Shown here: positions 1 to 7,014 of the stretch, one piece after another
Layout: each line of letters opens with the position of its first letter
How positions within the stretch are numbered: the first letter of the stretch is position 1
Assembly: GCF_043099315.1 (NCBI RefSeq)
Contig: NZ_CP170746.1
DNA: 64,000 nucleotides
Reading direction: 5' to 3' (one strand)
From: Chlorogloeopsis fritschii
GTDB lineage: Bacteria > Cyanobacteriota > Cyanobacteriia > Cyanobacteriales > Nostocaceae
Notes under the pieces: generated by a model
What the model saw: the letters and a program-made list of their open reading frames with translations, nothing else
Databases searched by the model: none
What the model was told of the DNA's origin: nothing
Program-made: the position numbers and the translations under genes

Positions 1-373
1 CAGTATTAAAAAACAATAGTTGTTAATCGATAAGCACAAATTAGGTTTTTGTATGATTTTTTATATTAATTATTTGCCAATTATATTGAGAAGCTGCAAT
101 TTATAGCTATTCAAGCGAGTTTTATTTTTTATATGTTTATAGCTGTACAAGTTAGTTATATCAAGAAAAACCAACATCTCGGAACTTTTCTTTTTTGTAT
201 TGTAGGTACCTGATGAAGTTGTAATTTTTTTATAGGTAAATTATCTGAATTAAGTAGCTAATTCTACGTATATTGACTAAATTGCCTCATCAGAGCGAAA
301 ATATATATGGGAAAGTTTATCTTCCTAGCACAAACGTTGCTATTAGATACCAAGTAAAAAAAGATGGAGAATT

Positions 374-613
374 ATGAGAAAAAATAAAGAGCAGTTAAAC
401 TATTCAACAATTCAACAAAATGCCCCTTGGGGTGCATCAACAGTCATAGGCGCTTTAAACCTCTCAGACAAACGCTGTGAAAAAAATCACACCATCACTA
501 AGGTGCCAATTACTCGCGGTGTTTATATTGGGGGTGATGTTAGCATTGGTGGAGGAGAGTCGGTTGGTCTTTACTCTTGGGTTGATGATATTCCTGATTT
601 TGATGAGGAATAA
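374..613 (+). CDS. small acidic hypothetical protein (79 aa)
   Basis: I do not recognise this protein. It has a plausible ribosome binding site (GGAG, 6 nt before the ATG) and stands alone in AT-rich DNA. The N-terminal half is polar with one NAPWG segment and a single Cys. The C-terminal half is glycine-rich (IGGDVSIGGGESVG) and ends in an acidic tail (DDIPDFDEE). There is no signal peptide or membrane segment. The short length, the polar front half followed by a Gly/Ser/acidic tail, and the isolated position resemble a peptide precursor, but no modifying enzyme lies in the window, so this is only a suggestion. It could also be a small regulatory protein. That it is coding rests on the RBS and the uninterrupted frame. 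Confidence 0.5.
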   Translation: MRKNKEQLNYSTIQQNAPWGASTVIGALNLSDKRCEKNHTITKVPITRGVYIGGDVSIGGGESVGLYSWVDDIPDFDEE

Positions 614-1218
614 GCTAACGTTAGTGTTTTAATGTTACTCAACAGGAGCGTGTTGCGTCCTTTAAATTTGCAACGTCAACGCAGATGAGCTAAATTCCAA
701 TGACTGCAGTGGCGATCGCTAGCAAAGGTAAGGATGGTTCAATCTCTCCCTTGCTAAAGGGTTAGAGGCAAACAAAGGTAAACTTGGTTAGTGGATGCTT
801 CAGCTAGCGATCGCGTTGGCAACTTAGCGATGTGATTACGACGTTTAGCAAAGTCTTTGGTAAGGCATTAGGACTAATATTTGTAAACCTAAAAACCACA
901 AACTCCTTGAAATCTTAAGATTTCAAGGAGTTTATTGTAAGTGCCAGTTTCCGCTAATTCAAAAGTACCGTTTGAGCTTAGGGAATTGACCCTAAAAAAA
1001 GTAGACAAACTCAAGCATTAATTAAGATGATCCGTATACGGTGATCCGGGTGAGCCGCAATATTAGAGTTACTGGAGCGATCGCAGGATTCTCACAAGCA
1101 TATATAGGGACTAGTTTACCGAGCAGGAATAGATAAGTGATTAAACCTGCTGATCCGTCCGGCTTCGGTTCCTAATTACCTGCCAGTCAGTCTGCTTGCT
1201 ATGCCAGTTGTGCGATCG
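614..1218. other. intergenic stretch with HIP1 and palindromes
   Basis: No convincing gene is seen. The stretch holds HIP1-type GCGATCGC sites, the perfect palindrome at 901-932 and a short palindrome CCGTATACGG at 1032-1041. It separates the rightward small ORF from the 3' end of the leftward CRISPR effector operon. Confidence 0.6.
901..932. terminator. perfect 2 x 16-bp palindrome, probable bidirectional terminator
   Basis: The arms AACTCCTTGAAATCTT and AAGATTTCAAGGAGTT are exact reverse complements with no spacer and are followed by TTATTG. The site lies about 290 bp past the stop of the leftward effector operon and about 290 bp past the stop of the rightward small ORF, so it could end either transcript. 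Confidence 0.55.
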
Positions 1219-2682
1219 CTACTGCATTAGGTTATTACTGTGGAATCTAGTTGCTTGCAACACTTGGTCATGTAGTTTATTAAAAATGCTGGCTTGAGCT
1301 AAAGTCCTAAAAGACTGCCCTGTAACTAAATTCAGGCAATTTAATATTCGTGTCTGCCATTGTTCTGAGTTGGTCACATCTTTACCCCAAGCAGTGAATA
1401 GTTCTCTTTCTGATAAACCCTCTAAGCGATGAGAAAGATTATTTCGCATCTCCCGTGCTGGATGCCAAAATGCATAAAAATCATTACTATTTATGGTCGC
1501 TGGGATAGCAGCGGCTACTAAATCTCGGAGAATCCTACCATAAAGAGAAATCTCTGAAATTTGCTTTTGTGATTGATTAAAATGAGTGCTTAAAGTAGGA
1601 TACTTCTGTAAAATTGAGTCTTTTATTAATGGGTATTGATTAGGTTCCTCTATCAAGTCATTGGGAAAAGATTGGTTTGCCCACAAATATAAAACACCCT
1701 CAATAGCCCGATGGCTATGTAACATTGCCTCTGTAGTGTTTTGTTGTTGCAAGCGAACTACACCCAAATAAGCTTGTTCATACGCAATCCAAAATTTCTC
1801 ATGAATTGTTGGTATTGTCATAGAACTTCTAGCTAAGGAGAGAAACTTTCCAAACTGTCTTTGATTCCAAAGTATTCCTGCCTTCAATAAATTTGGTACA
1901 GCACCAAAACTTGAAGATGACTGCTGAAAATAAGGTAGTAGTAGATCGTAAACTTCAGCATAGTCATATCTAGCTAACAACTTCAAAGCCTGCTGCTGAG
2001 TCCTGTCCCAAAGATAATTGTTTCCCAAGAATGGGCCACTGTAATCTGAGGGAATTCCAGCTTGATTTGCTTGAGTATTTTGCTTAAACTCAAAAAATTG
2101 AATGCGATCGCCATACAAGCTCAAACCAGAAATCCTTGACGCTTCTGAAGCTTGACCTACTCCTCCCTTGAGACAAAGCCATATAGGTTGATCTGCTTTA
2201 ATGGTAATTTTCTCTCTCCAAGTTCGCCGCCACCAATAAAACATCTGCTCAAAATTAGAAGGATTAGTTCCATCTTGGCCCAAGGAGATAATTTCAACAC
2301 TAATATGATTAAATTGATTGACAATCCATGCTTTAATCAACTCTGCTGCATATAGCGTGTCTTTCTCTCGCTCTCGCACTTCTAATTTTTGATCGGTCGC
2401 AATTAAATAAATTCTTTCAATATCTGTGGCTTTTTCACTGAGAAGCTTACCAATGATGACTGGCTTAATTCGCTCTTGATAAATTGTAATTTTGTCTAGT
2501 AAATATTTAGTTAAGTCTCGAAAACTGATATTATGTAGTCCTTGATCGGAAATTACCTCTGCTTGTTCACCAAGGATATCTGCATTTTGCATTCGATCAT
2601 CGCCAATGTTATACCAAGTACCAGAGGAAATTTGGAACATCAAATCTCTAGTACCAATTGTTGCAATTAAAACAGCTTTCAT
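1219..2682 (-). CDS. CARF-HEPN effector RNase of the type III CRISPR system (Csm6/Csx1-like)
   Basis: The protein (487 aa) begins with a CARF-type nucleotide-binding sequence: a hydrophobic strand followed by ATIGTRD at residues 7-13, and a second conserved patch, KGGVGQASEA, in the Rossmann-like domain. The C-terminal region carries HEPN RNase motif RNNLSH (R-X4-H; R413 and H418). In Csm6/Csx1 families the CARF domain binds cyclic oligoadenylate made by Cas10 and activates the HEPN dimer to cut RNA non-specifically; that role is inferred here. It is the last gene of the leftward cmr operon, only 7 bp after the Cmr6-Cmr1 gene, so it is likely co-transcribed. Both functional motifs are intact. 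The exact subfamily (Csx1, Csm6 or another CARF-HEPN group) cannot be settled by eye. Confidence 0.82.
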   Translation of the reverse strand: MKAVLIATIGTRDLMFQISSGTWYNIGDDRMQNADILGEQAEVISDQGLHNISFRDLTKYLLDKITIYQERIKPVIIGKLLSEKATDIERIYLIATDQKLEVREREKDTLYAAELIKAWIVNQFNHISVEIISLGQDGTNPSNFEQMFYWWRRTWREKITIKADQPIWLCLKGGVGQASEASRISGLSLYGDRIQFFEFKQNTQANQAGIPSDYSGPFLGNNYLWDRTQQQALKLLARYDYAEVYDLLLPYFQQSSSSFGAVPNLLKAGILWNQRQFGKFLSLARSSMTIPTIHEKFWIAYEQAYLGVVRLQQQNTTEAMLHSHRAIEGVLYLWANQSFPNDLIEEPNQYPLIKDSILQKYPTLSTHFNQSQKQISEISLYGRILRDLVAAAIPATINSNDFYAFWHPAREMRNNLSHRLEGLSERELFTAWGKDVTNSEQWQTRILNCLNLVTGQSFRTLAQASIFNKLHDQVLQATRFHSNNLMQ

Positions 2683-2689
2683 AGAGATA

Positions 2690-4627
2690 TTAAGTTAATG
2701 GGTAAACTTGAAAGTAGCTTTGACCAGAAGTGCGATCGCGTAATTCTTGTAAATATTGTTGACGTGGATTAGCAGTAGCACCAAAAACTGTTACTACTTG
2801 GTAATTGCCTAAATCTGCAATCCATATAGGAGAAGGAATAACTTTACGTTCTCTACTACTTGGATAATCTTTCTTAACACCACCACACAAGTTTTTAGCA
2901 ACAGTATAATTTTCTATTTCTAATTTGTGAAAATTTTGATGTAAAACGTCTAGTGCATATCCCTTGTTATCATTTTCTTCAGTATTAACAACTATAATTT
3001 TGGCATTAATATCTAAAGCTTCCATCCAAGTAAATGAGTTGACTGTTCCACAATTTCTTAGTTGGTTAGAATTGAAATTTGCGCCTAAAGCTTGTAGTGC
3101 TTGATAAAAAGCTTCTAATCTTTGTCTAAATAATTTCTGAAATTCTTGAGGACTATCTGGTAAATTCCAAAATGAGTCATCCCTGTCAGGTATAAGTGTT
3201 GAACCGCGCCACCAGGGAGCAGCTGGACGATTTTGACGAGAATAGCAAGGTCTCCTTGCTCCCTGACCAATGCCTCCCAAATGAAACATTAGCCAAGTGA
3301 GATTTTGGCATAGTTTTTTAATAGCACCTTGCTTATCTTGCGGTGCTTCAGAAGAGTAATGTAACGTTAAAATCCCCTGCTGTACTCCACAAGGGTCGTT
3401 TTGACCATCACGATTTGATCGCGGTTCTTTTTGTGTGATTTTACCCTCTAGTATTCTCACCATCAACCAACCGCGTTGTTTGGGATCAATTGCACCAAAT
3501 AGTTTAGCTTCCCAATCTTTTGCTAATTTAGGTTCTAATACTCCTAATGCAAAAGTGCGGAACCAGTAGCGTAACATTGATTTAAAGGCAACAGGACGTA
3601 CTTCGGCATCAGGTAATGTATCTGGCCTTAACCTACCTTGTCTGTCAGGTCTTAAATTACCTTGAGAATCTTTTTGGTAAGGTTGGGAGGAATTTTTATA
3701 TTTTTGCCTCCCATGAATCAATTGCCCTTCTAAAGTAAAGTCTATTCGGAAAAACTCGCTTTTCTGAGTAACTTTACCTGCTCTAATTAATTCTCCATAG
3801 CCTGTGTTAATTTGAGAACCAACACCAGATTGTAAGCCTGTAGTTAACCACTCTTTTACTTGATTTAATAATTGGCTATCATTACAGCCGCTAGCTAGGC
3901 GTATACCAATCAAAAATGTAGCTTCCTTAAGGCAGAAAAAAGGATTAGGATTTGGCTCATATTTCATTGAGTTACCATCCCACTTCCAAATATTATTTGC
4001 CATATCTATCGCCAGTCCCCCAGAAGGTTGATTGGGTAATGGATAAGCATCGAAGAAGATAACTTTTCCTGCCTGATGCGCGGTATTTTTTGTCTCTAAG
4101 GAACCAAAATAAGGGGCAACTTCCTTTTCTGCTGCTTCCCAGTTCAGGCGTTTTTGCACCATGATTTCTCTAATTGCCTGATTTCTAGCAACACCCCGTA
4201 ATGTACTAGAAGGTATATAGGGCATTCCTAAGGCATCAAAGGTAGGTAGGAGAATGCTTTCTGGGCCTCGATGCCCACCTACGCGAATCCGCCAGGGGCA
4301 CCTGAGTTGAAATGTATCACTAGCAATTAGTTGAGTGCGTTTGGTTAGCTGAGTGAGGCGATCGCTATAATTTGCTTTTTCCTCAGCCATCTGGAGTAAC
4401 TGCACTTTCGTGGCATCCTTGTACTCGCTATCAAGCGATCGCATCCAACGCAGATATTCTACAAAGCTAGCTGTGGGATCTGGGGTCGGTTCATTTGTGG
4501 GATCGAGCCAAGGCGAAGGTATATTTGGATTACCCGATGGCTGCTGAGAATAATTAGCAGGATTGTGTCTTTGAAGGGCTGGTGGTTGCTGGGATTGTCC
4601 GGGTTTTTTGGGTCTGTCAAATACCAT
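2690..4627 (-). CDS. Cmr6-Cmr1 fusion, RAMP subunits of the type III-B effector complex
   Basis: At 645 aa this is about twice the length of a single Cmr RAMP protein. After a proline-rich N-terminus, the first half looks like Cmr6: YIPSSTLRGVAR near residue 135 and the glycine-rich GVGSQINTGYGEL near residue 270. The second half looks like Cmr1: RPVAFKSMLRYWFRTF near residue 346, an AKLFG motif after it, and FHLGGIGQGARRP near residue 455. In solved Cmr complexes Cmr6 and Cmr1 sit next to each other at the end that caps the Cmr4 filament, so a covalent fusion makes structural sense. The gene lies 4 bp from cmr5 and 7 bp from the CARF-HEPN gene. There is no separate cmr1 or cmr6 in the window, which supports the fusion reading. 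The linker boundary (about residues 300-320) is approximate. Confidence 0.82.
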   Translation of the reverse strand: MVFDRPKKPGQSQQPPALQRHNPANYSQQPSGNPNIPSPWLDPTNEPTPDPTASFVEYLRWMRSLDSEYKDATKVQLLQMAEEKANYSDRLTQLTKRTQLIASDTFQLRCPWRIRVGGHRGPESILLPTFDALGMPYIPSSTLRGVARNQAIREIMVQKRLNWEAAEKEVAPYFGSLETKNTAHQAGKVIFFDAYPLPNQPSGGLAIDMANNIWKWDGNSMKYEPNPNPFFCLKEATFLIGIRLASGCNDSQLLNQVKEWLTTGLQSGVGSQINTGYGELIRAGKVTQKSEFFRIDFTLEGQLIHGRQKYKNSSQPYQKDSQGNLRPDRQGRLRPDTLPDAEVRPVAFKSMLRYWFRTFALGVLEPKLAKDWEAKLFGAIDPKQRGWLMVRILEGKITQKEPRSNRDGQNDPCGVQQGILTLHYSSEAPQDKQGAIKKLCQNLTWLMFHLGGIGQGARRPCYSRQNRPAAPWWRGSTLIPDRDDSFWNLPDSPQEFQKLFRQRLEAFYQALQALGANFNSNQLRNCGTVNSFTWMEALDINAKIIVVNTEENDNKGYALDVLHQNFHKLEIENYTVAKNLCGGVKKDYPSSRERKVIPSPIWIADLGNYQVVTVFGATANPRQQYLQELRDRTSGQSYFQVYPLT

Positions 4628-4631
4628 TAGC

Positions 4632-5021
4632 TTATTCCCCTTTAATATCCCAATAAATAGCAGCCGCCCAAAAGCTAAATTCCTGTGCCAATGCCAGTCC
4701 TAATCCTGTTAAACCCAGATATTCTTCTGTTCCAAGATTTTTTAGTACTGCGAGTCCGTTATTACCTGCTAAATTTTCTACTGCTGATAAGCTTTCTAAA
4801 CACTCAAAAAATTTTTTAACTACTTGTTTTTTGCCTTCTTGATTCAAAGCTTGTTCCTCTGCTTTGAGACGCATCATTCCCCAAGTAGATAAATAAGTAT
4901 AGAGTTCAACAGCTTGGTTTTTCTGCTCTTTGAGGCGAGTTTCATCCTGACTTGTCAGCTTTCGCAATCCATCTAAAGCATCATATACGGGTGTGGCAAT
5001 TGTTCGTGGATCAAATGTCAT
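4632..5021 (-). CDS. cmr5: Cmr5, small subunit of the type III-B complex
   Basis: This is a 129-aa, predominantly helical protein whose length and position between cmr4 and the Cmr6-Cmr1 gene match Cmr5 (Cas11 group). It starts with FDPRTIATPVYDAL, contains the typical helical stretch LYTYLSTWGMMRLKAEEQ and ends with a helix-rich LGLALAQEFSFWAAAIYWDI segment. Cmr5 forms the minor filament that lines the target RNA in the complex; it has no catalytic residues. The call rests on length, helical character and synteny more than on a diagnostic motif. Confidence 0.82.
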   Translation of the reverse strand: MTFDPRTIATPVYDALDGLRKLTSQDETRLKEQKNQAVELYTYLSTWGMMRLKAEEQALNQEGKKQVVKKFFECLESLSAVENLAGNNGLAVLKNLGTEEYLGLTGLGLALAQEFSFWAAAIYWDIKGE

Positions 5022-5062
5022 TACTTCTTCCCCCTATTAGCTTGCCTTTTAATATTTATTAG

Positions 5063-5854
5063 TTAATGCGCTGCCAACCACTGCTGGACAAATCCTCGTC
5101 CTAAACTTTCTTGCCCTCCTATTTGGAGAATTTGATTCTCTGCTAACAATGCTTTAAAATCGGCACTAGATTGTTGGGCGCTGCCATTGGCTTGCGATGT
5201 TGTTCCCCACGAAAAATACATGAGAGTGTCAGGGGGAATCGCTTCTTCATAACGAAATCCACCTTCTACAGATTTATGCTCATCTAATTTAATTTTTACC
5301 TGTCGCCACAAACTCATTTGAATTAAGGTGGCACAATGTTGATCTGGGAGAATCAGCACCCGATTAATGGCGCTAGATTCTGGTGTTTGCGGCACAAACT
5401 TTTTCCAATCTTGCCAAGGCTTTAATTGATCGGCTTTCAGAATCGCATCTTTTAAGTAAATGTTAGATTTCCCTTTGATGAAATTGCAGCTATATTCATC
5501 TGGCAGAACAGAAATATTACCATTCAAATTTAGCCATCGGCGCAGTAGCATAGGACAACTAATCCAGATGACGCTATGACTCAAAGAAGGCACAGGTAGC
5601 CAGAGAATTGAAGCATCACCAATCCAAATATCACCCTGCTCTAGTTGTTGTGATTCTTTTAAATCTGTGCCAAATAGCTTAAATCGTTTTCCGCGATCGG
5701 CAACGGATGCTCTGAGTCTACCTCGAATAGTACTTGAAGGTATGTAAGGTAAATTAGTATGGGATTCACGGGCAATTCCTAATAAATTACCTTCTTGGGT
5801 TGCACCACCTGTATGTAATGGAGAAAGTAGATAGAGATAAATAGAATTAATCAT
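5063..5854 (-). CDS. cmr4: Cmr4, Cas7-group backbone subunit; catalytic Asp apparently absent
   Basis: The 263-aa RAMP protein opens with the Cmr4 signature LSPLHTGG (residues 10-17) followed by RESHTNLPYIPSSTIRG (residues 29-45) and ends with the glycine-rich IGGQESLGRGFV. Cmr4 forms the helical backbone that holds the crRNA and normally cuts target RNA every 6 nt with an Asp in the loop just before the R-E pair (family pattern DLPIQRE). Here the aligned segment reads LLGIARE (residues 24-30), so the Asp position is Leu24; the nearest acidic residue is Glu21. The nucleotide sequence reads this unambiguously. The gene is 12 bp upstream of nothing but regulatory space from cmr3 and 41 bp from cmr5, within the operon. 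The fold assignment is firm; loss of RNA cleavage is an inference. Confidence 0.87.
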   Translation of the reverse strand: MINSIYLYLLSPLHTGGATQEGNLLGIARESHTNLPYIPSSTIRGRLRASVADRGKRFKLFGTDLKESQQLEQGDIWIGDASILWLPVPSLSHSVIWISCPMLLRRWLNLNGNISVLPDEYSCNFIKGKSNIYLKDAILKADQLKPWQDWKKFVPQTPESSAINRVLILPDQHCATLIQMSLWRQVKIKLDEHKSVEGGFRYEEAIPPDTLMYFSWGTTSQANGSAQQSSADFKALLAENQILQIGGQESLGRGFVQQWLAAH

Positions 5855-5866
5855 ATTTTCCTTGTC

Positions 5867-6997
5867 TTATTGCTCTTTGTAATTAATCCACAGTAATTCG
5901 GAATATCCGAGTTTCCGCCATTTATGCACCTGGGTTTGTTCGTTATCTTGGAACAGCGATCGCGGCTGATTCAAGTAATACAAACTCCCAGGAGGTGCGG
6001 CAAAAGCTTGGGGTGCAGGGATGCTTTTATTGATTTCATCTTTGTCACGAAAGCGGCAACTGATCGGTACTGCTTTATCAGTAGCGACACTAACTAAATC
6101 TCCCCGTGTTTGATTTTTGTTGACGGTATGAGCTAATTTCCACTCCCAGGGAAAGGCACGGCACAAAGACTTTGCTGTACCTTGATCTTTATCCTTGCGT
6201 TCAAATACGCCAGGAGTCACTAAATAAGCTATCGACTTACCTCCACTCTTAAAATTCTTCTGAGACTGCTGTTGCAAGCTTGCCCACTGCTCATCCAATT
6301 CATGGCAACGCTGTAAAATTGTGCGATGCCCTTCCCCTCCTAATCGTAAAGTCGTGGGAGTATCAATTTCTTGATCTATAGCGATCGCTAAACTCCATCC
6401 AGCATGGAGACGAATTCCATTCTCTACAAAATAACCATCAGCAGCTTTCACTTGCCTTGTCCCTTCTTCAAGAGAATTATGCGATCGCGTTTCTACTGTC
6501 CAAGGTTGATCTTCATAACTTCCACCTTCAACAATCCAATCTTCCTTATCTATATGACCAGTTTCTAAATATTTCTGAACAACTTCATAGGGCAAATACT
6601 GCCGAAACTTTTTCTCACTACTACTAGCGCTGTAATTATCTTCCTCATCTGCCAATTGACCTGGAGGTTTAACCAAGGGAGAAGGTTCAGTTTTATCCCA
6701 CAAAGCTGCTTGTAAATAAGAATCAGAGTTCCATTCTAAAGGTACTAAGGGCGTTGACTTATAAAATCCCAGAGGGCGTGGTAAGTAAAGTTTATTACCG
6801 GATTCAGTTTGCCGACACAGAAATGACCCAATGAGGCGGAAGTCTTTCTTTTGTGAAAATAAACCGCGCAATGCGCCAGCGATTGTATGACCATTGGGCG
6901 GAAATACACTCCCAGCCCAAGCCCTTTCTCCTGGAGTAAAGGGTTTGGCATCGCGCAATAACAGCAGATCTAGTGGCGTTAAAGTATACCAGAACAT
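5867..6997 (-). CDS. cmr3: Cmr3, Cas5-group subunit of the type III-B complex
   Basis: This 376-aa protein starts with WYTLTPLDLLLLRDAKPF followed by the Cmr3 signature SVFPPNGHTIAGALRG (about residues 31-46). It also has the glycine-rich RLGGEGHR near the middle and a C-terminal FAAPPGSLYYL segment. Cmr3 pairs with Cas10 at the foot of the complex and holds the 5' tag of the crRNA. The gene is 17 bp downstream of cas10 and 12 bp upstream of cmr4, consistent with translational coupling in one operon. Two shorter ORFs in other frames at its 5' end are shadows. Confidence 0.87.
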   Translation of the reverse strand: MFWYTLTPLDLLLLRDAKPFTPGERAWAGSVFPPNGHTIAGALRGLFSQKKDFRLIGSFLCRQTESGNKLYLPRPLGFYKSTPLVPLEWNSDSYLQAALWDKTEPSPLVKPPGQLADEEDNYSASSSEKKFRQYLPYEVVQKYLETGHIDKEDWIVEGGSYEDQPWTVETRSHNSLEEGTRQVKAADGYFVENGIRLHAGWSLAIAIDQEIDTPTTLRLGGEGHRTILQRCHELDEQWASLQQQSQKNFKSGGKSIAYLVTPGVFERKDKDQGTAKSLCRAFPWEWKLAHTVNKNQTRGDLVSVATDKAVPISCRFRDKDEINKSIPAPQAFAAPPGSLYYLNQPRSLFQDNEQTQVHKWRKLGYSELLWINYKEQ

Positions 6998-7014
6998 CAG
7001 ACACCACCTCCTAA

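Noticed and set aside
6745..7007. Two short - strand frames at the 5' end of cmr3
   Set aside because: They are out-of-frame shadows of cmr3, whose own motifs are clear.
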